Positions 51,433-60,318 of a DNA stretch of 64,000 nt are shown in pieces. Each line of letters opens with the position of its first letter. Within the stretch, counting starts at the first letter, position 1. The translations under genes were made by a program, and so were the position numbers. The notes below the pieces were generated by a model. That model made no database searches and had not been told where the DNA came from. It was given only the letters and a program-made list of their open reading frames with translations. Source of the DNA: Verrucomicrobiota bacterium (lineage in GTDB: Bacteria; Verrucomicrobiota; Verrucomicrobiia; Opitutales; Opitutaceae); assembly GCA_016222805.1 (NCBI GenBank), contig JACRQG010000004.1, positions 1 through 64,000 on the forward strand, given 5' to 3'.

Positions 51433-53874
51433 TCACGGGTCGAGAGTGAGGTGATGCATGGCCGCCCCCGGCAGGAGCGGCGAGGGTTCGCCCCGCACCC
51501 AGGCGGCATGGCCGGCGCGATAGTAAGGCGACAGGGGGTGGCCGCTTTGGCCGCCGGGCATGTGGTAGATTCCCTCCGCTTCGTGGCCCGGGGAAACCAC
51601 CAGGCGCTCGCTGGCGCCATGCGTCGGTGTCTGCACCCGCGGCATGTCGCTGTCGCCGGGGAGCGGATCGGCGGGGAGATCGAGCCAGCGTGCGAGGAAC
51701 GGAAACGCTCCGCTGAACGGATGGCGGATGCGGGCGCGATTGCGTTCGCCCCAGGTGCCCTGCGGCAAGGGGAGCTTGGACTTTTCGATGGCCGCGATCG
51801 TGTCGTCGACGGCGGCGGTGAGGAGCGCCTCCCAGTTGGCGTGTTCCGGCGCGAGGAGATGGCTGGGGCGCTCGCGCACCAACGCCCAGAGGGCCGGCTC
51901 GAGGTTGAGCCGGCGCCAGTCGAAGTCCGGCATGGTCTCGAGACACGGGGCAAAGATCGCGGAGAACACCCGGACGCGGACGGCCTGGCGGAATTCGCGC
52001 ACGATCCGATAGCTCACCGCCTCGACGCTGGCGCGGCCCTCCCACGTTTCCGCCAGGCGGCGCAGCCGGGCGCGCGCCTCCTGTGCCGCGGTGACGGTGG
52101 GAGAAAGCGTTTCGAGCAACAACCGGTGCCAGGGGGCAAGGAAGAGCGCCCGGTTGTCCAACTGGATCGCGAGCAGGTCCCGGGGGGTGGCCTGGGTCAG
52201 CGTTGCAAGTCCGTCGCGGATCTGCGCGCCGCGGGCAGCCTGGGCGTAAGCGCTGTCGCCGAGGCGTCCCAGGGCGTCGCCGCCAATCTGGCGCTGGTTG
52301 GCGGACCAGATCCGACCCGGCAGCTTCGAGTCGGCGCCACGAACGACCGGAACCTCGGACGAACCGAGGTAACCATCCCACTTGCGATCTCCGTAGCTCC
52401 AGCTGACAGGCAGACGGCCGTCATAACCCACCCGGCGCGGCAGTTGCCCGGCGAGCGTCCACGCGACTTCGCCCGCCCGGTCGGCGACGACCAGGTTGAC
52501 CGGGGTGATGCCGCTGCGGTGGGCGACGGCGATCGCGTCGCCGGTGGTACGGGCACTTTCCAGATCCAGGAGCCGTAGGTTCATCGACGCGGGATCGTGG
52601 GCTGTCCAGCGGAGGGCGAGCGGTCGTTTTCGATCGTTGGTGCCGATGAGGGGGCCCCACAGGGTCCATTGGTATTCGACGGTTTCGGGTTTCTCGCCCT
52701 TCACCTGGAGGATCTCCGTCCGGGTCTCGATTTGGAGAAAATCGGCATGGCCGGGGGCCTTGTAGAGCGTGGGGGCAATCGAGTTCGTCTCCACGACCAC
52801 GAGGTCGCTCACGTCGACGCAGGCGTTGGTGAAGCCCCAGGCGATCTGGCCGTTGCTGCCCGCGACCACGAACGGGGCCCCGGGGAGGGTGGCCCCCACA
52901 ATGCGGCGACCTTCGTGTTCAAACATCGCCCGGTACCAGATGTTGGGCACCGCATGCCCGAGGTGCATGTCGTTCGCGAGCAAACCGGCGCCGCTGGCGG
53001 TGAGAGCGCCGGCGAGCGCTAACGCGTTGGAGCCCGGAACGGCCTCGGGATCGCGTGGCGCGAAGGGGAACTCCGCCTCGGGCGCCGCCGCGCGGGCTGC
53101 GGCCAGTCCCCGGGACGCCGGCGCGGTCCATCCCACCTTGGTAGCGCGGAGGTTGATCACACCCGGCCCTGGAATCGCCGCCTGGGGCGCGGTGGATCCG
53201 TCGAGGGCGGCATCCGCCGGAGTCAGCAAAGGAGCGAAGAACCCCAGCGACTCCGCGCCGTAGGTGTCGCGGAGGGTCATGAGCGTTCGTTCGTAGCGAC
53301 CGGAGGCATCCTGGAGGTCCAGCGCCATCGCATAGCTGACGAGCACGCAGTCCTCGGCGCGCCACGGCTGGGGATCCGTGCGCAGCAGGAGGTACTCGAA
53401 GGGCGGAGCCCCGAGCGTGCCGAGGCCGGCGTTGACCCCCGCGGCGTAAGCTTCGACGACCGTGCGTTCCGTGGCGGGAAGCTGTGCCAGGAGCTTGCGG
53501 GAGAGGGCCCGGAATCCATGCATCCGGGTCGCCCGGTCGCGCGGCAGGGCCTTGCGCCCGAAGAGCTCCGCCAGCTCGCCAGCGGCCGAGCGGCGGAGCA
53601 GGTCCATCTGAAAGAACCGATCCTGGGCGTGGAGCCATCCGAGGGCGCGGGCCACGTCCGCGCGACTGGTGCCGCGGATCGTGGGCGCGCCAAGCGCGTC
53701 GCGTTCCACCGTGACGGGAGCTCCCAGGCCGGCCACGCGCGCCGACCCGGCAAGTTGCGGCAGACTGGCGCGGATGCGCGCGTAGACCCAGCCACTGGCG
53801 ATCAAGATCAGGACGCAAAGTACACCGCAGCCCAAGGCGGCGAGACGTAGGCGGCGGGCGGCAACCGGACTCAT
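51433..53874 (-). CDS. Penicillin acylase-family Ntn hydrolase
   Basis: The 813-residue precursor has one N-terminal hydrophobic helix (AALGCGVLCVLILIASGW) and the alpha-chain motifs RDALGAPTIRGTSRADVARALGWLHAQDRFFQMDLLR, characteristic of penicillin acylases. Self-cleavage should occur before Ser282 (VPGSNALAL), which becomes the N-terminal nucleophile of the beta chain. The AHNDMHL-like site is LANDMHLGH. Relatives cleave amides such as penicillins or N-acyl homoserine lactones; the substrate cannot be chosen from sequence. The start is ATG 53874. Confidence 0.9.
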   Translation of the reverse strand: MSPVAARRLRLAALGCGVLCVLILIASGWVYARIRASLPQLAGSARVAGLGAPVTVERDALGAPTIRGTSRADVARALGWLHAQDRFFQMDLLRRSAAGELAELFGRKALPRDRATRMHGFRALSRKLLAQLPATERTVVEAYAAGVNAGLGTLGAPPFEYLLLRTDPQPWRAEDCVLVSYAMALDLQDASGRYERTLMTLRDTYGAESLGFFAPLLTPADAALDGSTAPQAAIPGPGVINLRATKVGWTAPASRGLAAARAAAPEAEFPFAPRDPEAVPGSNALALAGALTASGAGLLANDMHLGHAVPNIWYRAMFEHEGRRIVGATLPGAPFVVAGSNGQIAWGFTNACVDVSDLVVVETNSIAPTLYKAPGHADFLQIETRTEILQVKGEKPETVEYQWTLWGPLIGTNDRKRPLALRWTAHDPASMNLRLLDLESARTTGDAIAVAHRSGITPVNLVVADRAGEVAWTLAGQLPRRVGYDGRLPVSWSYGDRKWDGYLGSSEVPVVRGADSKLPGRIWSANQRQIGGDALGRLGDSAYAQAARGAQIRDGLATLTQATPRDLLAIQLDNRALFLAPWHRLLLETLSPTVTAAQEARARLRRLAETWEGRASVEAVSYRIVREFRQAVRVRVFSAIFAPCLETMPDFDWRRLNLEPALWALVRERPSHLLAPEHANWEALLTAAVDDTIAAIEKSKLPLPQGTWGERNRARIRHPFSGAFPFLARWLDLPADPLPGDSDMPRVQTPTHGASERLVVSPGHEAEGIYHMPGGQSGHPLSPYYRAGHAAWVRGEPSPLLPGAAMHHLTLDP

Positions 53875-53906
53875 GGTACGGACGCTAGCCGGGATTTTTC
53901 TCCGAG

Positions 53907-53921
53907 AAGAAACAGTTTCTT
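53907..53921 (-). promoter_or_regulatory. AT-rich inverted repeat upstream of the acylase gene
   Basis: AAGAAAC and GTTTCTT form a 15-base inverted repeat with a one-base centre, followed by a run of nine A residues (53922-53930). It lies about 33 bp upstream of the penicillin-acylase start in otherwise GC-rich DNA, so it may be a promoter or operator region. No protein is known to bind it. Confidence 0.3.
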
Positions 53922-54061
53922 AAAAAAAAAGAAAACACTCCTCCCTCCCCTGGTGTCACTCCTGCCGGATCAGGCCGAAGCCCAGGCGAAGCGGGGAAGG
54001 CAGGATCTCGCGCCTGGCGCCTGGGAGAGTGTTGGGCCGGGGAAAGGGTGGGGAACGCAGG

Positions 54062-54352
54062 CTACGCCCGCTGCCACAGGCGGCCGTAGTAGATCCCGGT
54101 GGCGAGGGTGCCGAGCAGCCAGGTCGGGAAGTTGATCCACAAGGAGTGAAAAGGGATCGGGTAGTGCCGGCAGGCCCACAGGATGAAACCGTGCTTGGCG
54201 GCAATCAGGAGCCAGCAAGTGAGGATCAGTCGTTCGACCCGGGGCTCCCGGCGCGGGGCGTGGTCGACATGTACCTCCTGAACGAAGGCGTACTGGATGG
54301 CCTCAGGGGTGGGCGCCCGGCCGTAAACCAAGTGCAGGAGATGGGTGATCAT
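54062..54352 (-). CDS. Small two-helix membrane protein, unknown
   Basis: The 96-residue protein starts with MITHLLHLVYGRAPTPEAIQYAF and continues with two hydrophobic helices (LILTCWLLIAAKHGFILWAC and LWINFPTWLLGTLATGIYYG). No signal peptide or domain was recognised. It lies alone between the acylase and the divergent DUF3016 gene. The stretch 53875-54061 before it holds no other frame of note. Confidence 0.6.
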   Translation of the reverse strand: MITHLLHLVYGRAPTPEAIQYAFVQEVHVDHAPRREPRVERLILTCWLLIAAKHGFILWACRHYPIPFHSLWINFPTWLLGTLATGIYYGRLWQRA

Positions 54353-54402
54353 GGGGTGCCGGGAAGGGAGCAGGATCGCGCGTGATTGCAACTGGTGGCG
54401 CG

Positions 54403-54425
54403 GGAACCTTTTTGTGCTAGGTTCC
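54403..54425 (+). promoter_or_regulatory. Inverted repeat upstream of the DUF3016 gene
   Basis: GGAACCT (54403-54409) and AGGTTCC (54419-54425) are exact inverted repeats around a 9-base AT-rich centre. The pair lies 16 bp before the ATG at 54441 in the 88-bp divergent interval, where a regulator could block transcription. The role is unproved. Confidence 0.3.
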
Positions 54426-54440
54426 GTCTCAATCCTCATC

Positions 54441-54965
54441 ATGAACACCTCATCGCTCTCCTTGATTTCGGCCCTCGCCCTGATGCCGGTGGCGCTGCTG
54501 GCGGGGGCGGAGGGGCGCGTCGTTGCGCGCGCCAACGTCGAGTTCTTCGAACCCAACAAGTTCACCGATGTGAAGGACAGTTATCTGGGAGACGCGACCC
54601 GCACCACGTACTTGGACCAGCTGCGCGACCACCTCCTCCAGCGCGCGAAGTACTACGTGCCGGATGGCCATACCTTGAGCGTGACCTTCACCGACATCGA
54701 CATGGCGGGTGACTTCGAGCCGTGGCTGGGGCCGCGCTGGACCGACGTGCGCATCGTCAAGGACATCTACCCGCCGCGCATCGATCTGACGTTCCGTCTG
54801 ACCGATGCCGAGGGAAACGTCGTCAAGGAGGGGCGGCGTGAGTTGCGGGACCTGGCGTTCCTGATGAAGATCACGTCGGCCTTTCGCGATGACCCGGTGC
54901 GGCATGAGAAGGCCCTGCTCGACGACTGGTTGAGCCGCGAATTCCCCCGGGCGCGAAAAAGCTGA
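54441..54965 (+). CDS. DUF3016-family secreted protein
   Basis: The 174-residue protein has a signal peptide (LISALALMPVALLAGA) and a DUF3016 domain: VEFFEPNKFTDVKDSY, VTFTDIDMAGDFEPW, and a basic tail ELRDLAFLMKITSAFRDDPVRHEK. The family is periplasmic and uncharacterised, mostly found in Gammaproteobacteria. It may stand alone as a transcript; the S4-domain gene follows after 63 bp. Confidence 0.82.
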   Translation: MNTSSLSLISALALMPVALLAGAEGRVVARANVEFFEPNKFTDVKDSYLGDATRTTYLDQLRDHLLQRAKYYVPDGHTLSVTFTDIDMAGDFEPWLGPRWTDVRIVKDIYPPRIDLTFRLTDAEGNVVKEGRRELRDLAFLMKITSAFRDDPVRHEKALLDDWLSREFPRARKS

Positions 54966-55028
54966 AGAGACGTTGGCCCGGATACCACCGGGTTTGACAT
55001 GACCTGAGGCGGTTCTTGTCTGGCGCCG

Positions 55029-55421
55029 GTGCAAACGCCGTCTCCTGCCCCTGCCGCCCACCGCCTCGACAAGTGGCTGTGGGCGGTGCGGATCTTTCGC
55101 ACCCGGAGCCTGGCCAGTGATGCGTGTCGTGCCGGCAGCGTGACGGTGAACGACCTGCCGGCCAAACCCGCCAGGGACGTGCGGGCGGGCGAAGTCGTCG
55201 CCGTCCGCTTCGGCCTGATGGTGCGGACGTTGCGGGTGGTGGCAGTGCCGCGGTCGCGGGTGGGTGCCAAGGGGGTAGCGGAGTTTTGTACGGACCTGAC
55301 TCCCCCGGAGGAGTGGGAGAAGGCGCGGGAGCGAAGTGTGCAGCAGACGCTGTTGCGGGAGAAAGGCACCGGCCGGCCCACAAAGAGGGACCGCCGCCTC
55401 CTGGACCGGCTCTTCGACTAA
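55029..55421 (+). CDS. S4-domain RNA-binding protein (Hsp15-like)
   Basis: The 130-residue basic protein has an S4 domain (HRLDKWLWAVRIFRTRSLASDACRAGSVTVND, then AGEVVAV) of the Hsp15/HslR type, which recycles stalled 50S subunits carrying nascent tRNA. The C-terminal part GRPTKRDRRLLDRLFD is strongly basic as in HslR. The start is GTG 55029. The neighbouring thioesterase gene starts 62 bp later. Confidence 0.87.
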   Translation: MQTPSPAPAAHRLDKWLWAVRIFRTRSLASDACRAGSVTVNDLPAKPARDVRAGEVVAVRFGLMVRTLRVVAVPRSRVGAKGVAEFCTDLTPPEEWEKARERSVQQTLLREKGTGRPTKRDRRLLDRLFD

Positions 55422-55483
55422 CCCGCGGCGATGCGGGAATTGCGTCGCCCCGCGGTGCCGGGACCTGATGTGCTCGGCGCGTG

Positions 55484-55897
55484 ATGAACGTCTTTTCGAA
55501 GTTCGAAACCGAACTGGCCGTCCGGCCGGATGACATCGACCTGTACCAGCATGTGCACAGCACTCGGTATCTGGACTACGTGCTGGCGGCCCGCTTCGAG
55601 CAGATGGAGAAGCACTACGGGATGTCCATGCCGGCTTTTGCGGCGCGCGGGCTCGGGTGGTGGATGAAGACCGCCAACGTGCACTTCAAGCGACCGCTTG
55701 GCCTTGGGGATCGAATGGTGGTGCGGTGCTGGATCGACCACTTTACCGAAACCGGTTGTCGCGTGTGCTTTGAAATCGACAAGCTCCCAACCGGAAAGCG
55801 GGTTTGCGACGGCCATTGCGACTACACGCTCGTTACCCTGGCGACGGGCCGAGCCACGCCGTTGCCGGAGGACGTCAAGGCCAAGTACTCGATCTAG
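55484..55897 (+). CDS. Acyl-CoA thioesterase, 4HBT hotdog fold
   Basis: The 137-residue protein has the 4-hydroxybenzoyl-CoA-thioesterase signature VRPDDIDLYQHVHSTRYLDYVLAARFEQM, with the catalytic Asp in the DIDLYQH stretch and His/Thr/Tyr following, then a VHFKRPLGLGDRMVV strand. Such enzymes hydrolyse acyl-CoA esters. ATG 55484 follows a GTG one codon earlier. It is co-directional with the S4 gene. Confidence 0.87.
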   Translation: MNVFSKFETELAVRPDDIDLYQHVHSTRYLDYVLAARFEQMEKHYGMSMPAFAARGLGWWMKTANVHFKRPLGLGDRMVVRCWIDHFTETGCRVCFEIDKLPTGKRVCDGHCDYTLVTLATGRATPLPEDVKAKYSI

Positions 55898-56221
55898 CCT
55901 GCCTAGCTGCGGGCGCGGCTGGGGACGAAAAGGGCCGAAAGGGACGAGGGTGTCACCCTTCGGTTCCTCGACGAGGCTGGCGGCGGGAGACCTCAAGGGG
56001 CGGGAGGCAGTCGACCCGCCCTGAAACGCGTCTGACCGGGGGGGCGCGAATTCCCTTGCTTCGGGACGAAGCTCAGGCAGGGTCATCAGGCTTCGTTAGA
56101 GAACACGTTAGATGACAGTTTCTGGTGAGTCGTTGGCTGAGCGTTTGGCTTAAGTGATGATTTCGAAACCCACTGGTGGGAACGGACTGGCAGCGGACGG
56201 GCAATCTACGAGACATCACAG
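55898..56221. other. 324-bp intergenic region before the RRM gene
   Basis: No plausible coding frame or RNA gene was found here. It contains small hairpins (for example GGGTG/CACCC near 55948 and CCCAC/GTGGG near 56170) and probably the promoter and a long 5' leader of the RRM gene. No canonical promoter pair could be fixed by eye. Confidence 0.45.
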
Positions 56222-56578
56222 ATGAGTAACTCAAAGCTATACGTCGGCAACCTGTCGTTCAAAACCACCGAGGAAGAGCTCCGCTCAACCTTTGGTCAGT
56301 TCGGCTCGGTGACCGATGTTTATGTTGCCATGGATCGCATGACGGGCCGCCCGCGCGGTTTCGCCTTCGTGACCATGGGCACCCCCGAGGAGGCCAAGGT
56401 GGCCGCGGAAAAGATGAACGGCGTCGATCTTGGCGGCCGTCAGTTGACGGTCAATGAAGCCCGCCCGAAGGAAGAGCGTCCGGGTGGCGGCTTCGGCGGC
56501 GGCGGCGGTGGCCGCGGCTTCGGCGGCGGTGGCGGCCGGGGTGGTTTCGGTGGCCGCGATCGCGGCGACCGTCGCTAA
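56222..56578 (+). CDS. RRM-domain RNA-binding protein with glycine-rich tail
   Basis: The 118-residue protein has one RNA recognition motif: RNP2 LYVGNL (6-11) and RNP1 RGFAFVTM (45-52), followed by an Arg/Gly-rich tail (88-118). This is the layout of cyanobacterial and verrucomicrobial glycine-rich RNA-binding proteins, which are often cold- or stress-induced. It has a long upstream leader and its own terminator. An RNA helicase gene lies just after it. Confidence 0.93.
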   Translation: MSNSKLYVGNLSFKTTEEELRSTFGQFGSVTDVYVAMDRMTGRPRGFAFVTMGTPEEAKVAAEKMNGVDLGGRQLTVNEARPKEERPGGGFGGGGGGRGFGGGGGRGGFGGRDRGDRR

Positions 56579-56612
56579 CCAGGCGTCGGCTACACCGACC
56601 CAACGTTTTCGA

Positions 56613-56652
56613 GGACGAGGCTTCGAATGAAGCCTCGTCCTTTTCTTTTTTC
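56613..56652 (+). terminator. Rho-independent terminator after the RRM gene
   Basis: A 12-bp stem (GGACGAGGCTTC at 56613-56624 with GAAGCCTCGTCC at 56629-56640), a four-base loop and a T-rich tail (56641-56652) lie 34 bp past the RRM stop. Confidence 0.93.
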
Positions 56653-56767
56653 CTAGGCGGAACAGCGGGGCGCTTTTCCGCCGGCGTTCCCGGCCAGATG
56701 GGTCGTGGTGAACGCCCCTGCTCGTGCCTTCCCGGATTCGGGGCGGCACCGCCCCGTTTCTACTGAC

Positions 56768-57994
56768 ATGCCTTTCAAGACGCTCCAACTTTCCGACGCA
56801 GTCCTGCGCGGAGTCCACGCCGCCGGCTACAAGGACCCCACTCCGATTCAATTGCGGGCGATTCCTGTCGTGCTCGGTGGCGGTGACCTCATCGGCTCCG
56901 CCCAGACGGGCACCGGCAAGACCGCGGCCTTTGCCCTTCCCATTCTGTCCAGGCTTGCCGCGCATGCCCACGGCCGGGGCGCACGAGTGTTGGTGCTGGA
57001 ACCGACCCGGGAACTCGCCGCGCAGGTGGAGACGGCGTTTCGCGACTTCGCCCGCTTCACAGATCTCCGGGCGGTCGCCGTCTTTGGCGGTGTCGGCTAT
57101 GGCAATCAGCGCGCCGAACTTCGGCGGGGGGTCGACATCATCGTCGCCACGCCGGGGCGGTTGATGGATTACCTGAAGGATGGCACGGTGTCGCTGCGGG
57201 ACATCTCGGTCCTCGTGCTCGATGAGGTCGACCGGATGCTCGACTTGGGGTTTCTGCCAGTGGTCAAGGACATCATTGGGCGCTGCCCGAAGCAGCGGCA
57301 GACCCTGTTCTTCTCCGCCACCGTACCCCCGGAAATCCAGGCGGTGGCGGCGTTTGCCCTGCGCCAGCCGACGCGGGTCGAGGTCGGGGCCAATCGATCC
57401 GTCAGTCAGTCGGTCAACCATGCGGTCTTTCCGGTGGGGTTTGGGCAGAAGTTTGAGCTGCTGCTGGCGCTGCTGGCGAAGGAGAACTTCGACAGCGTGC
57501 TGGTGTTTTCCCGGACGAAACACGGGGCGGACAAGATCGCGCGCCGGCTGAAGGCGGCCAACCACAGTGTCGCGGTGCTGCACGCCAACCGGTCGCAGAA
57601 CCAGCGCATGGAGGCGCTCGCCGGCTTCAAGAGCGGCAAGTACGAGATCATGGTGGCGACCGACATCGCGGCGCGTGGGATCGACGTCGCAGGTGTCACC
57701 CACGTCATCAACTACGATGTTCCGGAGAACCCTGAGGATTACGTGCACCGCATCGGCCGCACCGGACGGGCGCAGGCCGTGGGCGACGCCTTTACGCTGG
57801 TGACCCCGGAAGACGCCGGCGACGTCCGCGACATCGAGCGTTTCATTGGACAGAAGATCCCGGAGATGCGGCTCGAGGGCTTCGACTACCAGGCAATGGC
57901 TCCCCGACCACCGCAACCTCCCCGGCCCCAGGGCCAGCGGCCCGGGACGATCCAGCCGCGCGGGGGATTCCGGCGCTTCCGGAGCCGGCGGTAG
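56768..57994 (+). CDS. RhlE-type DEAD-box RNA helicase with DEVD motif
   Basis: The 408-residue ATP-dependent RNA helicase shows the Q motif PTPIQLRAIP, Walker A AQTGTGKT (45-52), PTRELAAQ, TPGRLMD, motif II DEVD (152-155) rather than DEAD, SAT, then ATDIAARGIDV and HRIGRTGRA. A Pro/Arg/Gly-rich tail follows, fitting the RhlE group. Val for Ala in motif II is a conservative change. ATG 56768 begins the usual N-terminus; an upstream GTG at 56705 is possible. It follows the RRM gene on the same strand. Confidence 0.92.
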   Translation: MPFKTLQLSDAVLRGVHAAGYKDPTPIQLRAIPVVLGGGDLIGSAQTGTGKTAAFALPILSRLAAHAHGRGARVLVLEPTRELAAQVETAFRDFARFTDLRAVAVFGGVGYGNQRAELRRGVDIIVATPGRLMDYLKDGTVSLRDISVLVLDEVDRMLDLGFLPVVKDIIGRCPKQRQTLFFSATVPPEIQAVAAFALRQPTRVEVGANRSVSQSVNHAVFPVGFGQKFELLLALLAKENFDSVLVFSRTKHGADKIARRLKAANHSVAVLHANRSQNQRMEALAGFKSGKYEIMVATDIAARGIDVAGVTHVINYDVPENPEDYVHRIGRTGRAQAVGDAFTLVTPEDAGDVRDIERFIGQKIPEMRLEGFDYQAMAPRPPQPPRPQGQRPGTIQPRGGFRRFRSRR

Positions 57995-58108
57995 TCGCCG
58001 CCAGCGCGGGCGGTCGTCCGTCGATCGAGTCCCTCTGCCGGATGCGACTGGGCTCGGCGGACGGAGCGTACTTGCCGCGGGGCGGACGGTGACGCCACCT
58101 TCGGCGCC

Positions 58109-58723
58109 ATGCCGACGATTGCCGCCCTGGAGAGACACCTGCAAGCACTGCGGGCCTGCACACGCTGTCCGCGCATGCACAAGCCGGTCGTGGTGGGACG
58201 GCCGACCCCGAGTCGGATTCTGCTCGTGGGCCAGGCCCCCGGGGACAAGGAGCCGAAGCTGGGACGGCCGTTTGCCTGGACGGCGGGCAAGACGCTCTTC
58301 AAGTGGTTCCACGGTGCGCTGGGCTGGACCGAGGACGAAGTGAGGGAACGCGTTTATTTCGCGGCGGTGTGCCGCTGTTTTCCGGGAAAGCGCCCGGAAG
58401 GCGGGGATCGCGTGCCGGCGCCGGAGGAAATCGCGGCCTGCGCCGCGTGGCTGGATCGCGAGTTCGAACTGCTGCAACCGCGGCTGGTCCTGCCGGTGGG
58501 AAAGCTGGCGATCACCCGGTTCCTTGGGGAGCGCCCGCTGATCGAAACCATTGGACGGAGTTTCCCGATCACCGCGGCGGGACGCACGGCGGACTGCATT
58601 CCCCTGCCGCATCCCTCAGGGGCTTCGCCATGGCACCGAATCGAGCCGGGAAAGACGCTGCTGGCCCGGGCCCTGCGCCTGGTGGCCAGGCACGAAGCCG
58701 TGCGGCGGGCGGAACTCAGTTGA
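58109..58723 (+). CDS. Uracil-DNA glycosylase family protein, Fe-S type
   Basis: The 204-residue enzyme is of the UDG superfamily with motifs LLVGQAPGDKE (41-46 core) and CIPLPHPSGAS (His168). Cysteines at 17, 20, 88/90, 111 and 163 include the CxxC N-terminus typical of [4Fe-4S]-containing family 4/5 glycosylases. A GRPFAWTAGKTLFKWF insert is seen in a widely distributed bacterial group. It removes uracil or related bases from DNA. It overlaps the end of the convergent dehydrogenase gene by 8 bp. Confidence 0.87.
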   Translation: MPTIAALERHLQALRACTRCPRMHKPVVVGRPTPSRILLVGQAPGDKEPKLGRPFAWTAGKTLFKWFHGALGWTEDEVRERVYFAAVCRCFPGKRPEGGDRVPAPEEIAACAAWLDREFELLQPRLVLPVGKLAITRFLGERPLIETIGRSFPITAAGRTADCIPLPHPSGASPWHRIEPGKTLLARALRLVARHEAVRRAELS

Positions 58724-59684
58724 CGCGATTCCAGACCGGTTGGCCGAGGACGGCGGCCCGGGCGATGCGAGCCGACGTGCTGCGCATCTCGACCATGCCC
58801 TCGGGACTGCAGAACGCGGCGTGGCAGGTGCAGATGAGGTTGGGCGTCGCGGCTTCCTCCGGCGTGCGGAGCGGCTCATTCTCGACGACGTCGAGCCCGG
58901 CGCCTCCGAGGTGCCCGGAGCGAAGGGCGGCGAACACCGGGGCCTTGCGCACGATGTCGCCGCGGGCAGTGTTGATCAGAAAGGCCCCGGGTTTCATCGC
59001 GGCAATCTCCCGCTCCCCAATCAATCCCCGGGTCTCGGCCGTGAGCGGGCAGTGGATGGAAACGGTGTCGGCCACCGCGAGCAGCTCGGAGAGGGAGTCC
59101 ACCCGCTCGATGCCGACGGCCTTGTGCGTGCCGGGAGGGACGTACGGATCGTGGAAGACGACGCGGAAACCAAAGGCCTTGGCGCGCAGGGCGGTGGCTG
59201 TGCCGATGCGGCCGAGGCCGATGATGCCGAAGGTCTGGTGCCGGAGGCGGCGCATCTTGGGGGCGACGGCGATCTTCCATCCGAGCTGCTTGGCTTCCGC
59301 GTCGAGCGGAAGAATCTGCCGGTACAAGGCGAGGGTGAGGGCCAGGGCATGGTCGGCGACCTCCTCGGTGCCGTAGTCGGGCACGTTGCAGACCGGGATG
59401 CCGGCGCGGGCGGCGGCGGCGGTGTCGACACTGTCGAAACCCACGCCGTTGCGGATGATGGCCCGGCACTGGCGCAGGCGGGCGATGACCGCCGGGGTCA
59501 CCTGCGGGCCGTGCCAGAGGATGAGCGCGTGCGCCTCGAGCACTTCCTCGGGGAAAGGCCGGTCGTAGTCGAGCCAGACGGTGCGCAGTTCGGCCACGTC
59601 GGCCAGGAAGGGACGCTCCACCGAGGCGTCGTGATCGGTGAACTTGAACTCGCGGGGGCAGAGGATGGCAACGAGGGGCAACAT
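58716..59684 (-). CDS. D-isomer-specific 2-hydroxyacid dehydrogenase (CtBP-like)
   Basis: The 322-residue NAD-dependent enzyme has a Rossmann motif GIIGLGRIG, the catalytic Arg in NTARGDIV, Glu in VVENEP and His in TCHAAF, in the standard order. The N-terminal half HGPQVTPAVIARLRQCRAIIRNGVG-type pattern fits the C-terminal-binding-protein-like subgroup. The substrate acid is unknown. ATG 59684 starts at the first strand. It is divergent from the FKBP gene (58-bp gap). Confidence 0.88.
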   Translation of the reverse strand: MLPLVAILCPREFKFTDHDASVERPFLADVAELRTVWLDYDRPFPEEVLEAHALILWHGPQVTPAVIARLRQCRAIIRNGVGFDSVDTAAAARAGIPVCNVPDYGTEEVADHALALTLALYRQILPLDAEAKQLGWKIAVAPKMRRLRHQTFGIIGLGRIGTATALRAKAFGFRVVFHDPYVPPGTHKAVGIERVDSLSELLAVADTVSIHCPLTAETRGLIGEREIAAMKPGAFLINTARGDIVRKAPVFAALRSGHLGGAGLDVVENEPLRTPEEAATPNLICTCHAAFCSPEGMVEMRSTSARIARAAVLGQPVWNRVN

Positions 59685-59742
59685 GGAGAAACGCTTTGAC
59701 CGGGGATTACACGAATGCCACGGATAGCGAAAAGGACCAAAC

Positions 59743-60225
59743 GTGCTTGCTGCAAAATCCGCCCTTCGACTCCTGCTTTGCCTGGGACTGGCCGCCATGG
59801 CGGCCGCGCCGACCCTGCGGGCGCAGCGGGAGAAGCTTCCGCCGGCGGATCTCGAATTTGTCGAGAAGACCTGGCCCGAGGCGAAGAAGACCGTGACGGG
59901 CATCCGCTACCTCGTCCTGCGGGAGGGGCAGGGCGACATGCCGAAGCCCGGCGACAAGGTCAACGTGCTCTACGTCGGCAAGCTCCTGAACGGAACCGTC
60001 TTCGACCAGGCGACCGAACCCGACAAGCCCTTCACCTTCCGGGTACGGCGCGACATGGTAATCGAAGGATGGGATCAGATCCTGCAGTTGATGAAGCGCG
60101 GGGAGAAGCGGCTCGTCATCATCCCGCCGGAGCTCGCCTACGGCACCCGCGGACAGCCCCCGAAGATCGGGCGCAACCAGTCGTTGATTTTCGAGATCGA
60201 ACTCCTGAGCTTCGGCAAGGAGTAG
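59743..60225 (+). CDS. FKBP-type peptidyl-prolyl isomerase, secreted
   Basis: The 160-residue protein has a signal peptide (LRLLLCLGLAAMAAAPTLRA) and an FKBP domain: GDKVNVLYVGKLLNGTVFDQ, EGWDQILQLMKRGEKR and IPPELAYGTRGQPPKIGRNQSLIFEIELLS, with the FK506-pocket tryptophan and tyrosine in place. It accelerates proline isomerisation in the envelope. The start is GTG 59743 after AAAGGA. Confidence 0.9.
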   Translation: MLAAKSALRLLLCLGLAAMAAAPTLRAQREKLPPADLEFVEKTWPEAKKTVTGIRYLVLREGQGDMPKPGDKVNVLYVGKLLNGTVFDQATEPDKPFTFRVRRDMVIEGWDQILQLMKRGEKRLVIIPPELAYGTRGQPPKIGRNQSLIFEIELLSFGKE

Positions 60226-60318
60226 GGGGCCGGTCGCAGGGGTAGCGCCGACGAGAGGGATTGACGGGGCCGGGGCGAGCCCGTTCGCATGGGGTGCGCT
60301 CCTGGTGCGCGTGCCCCC

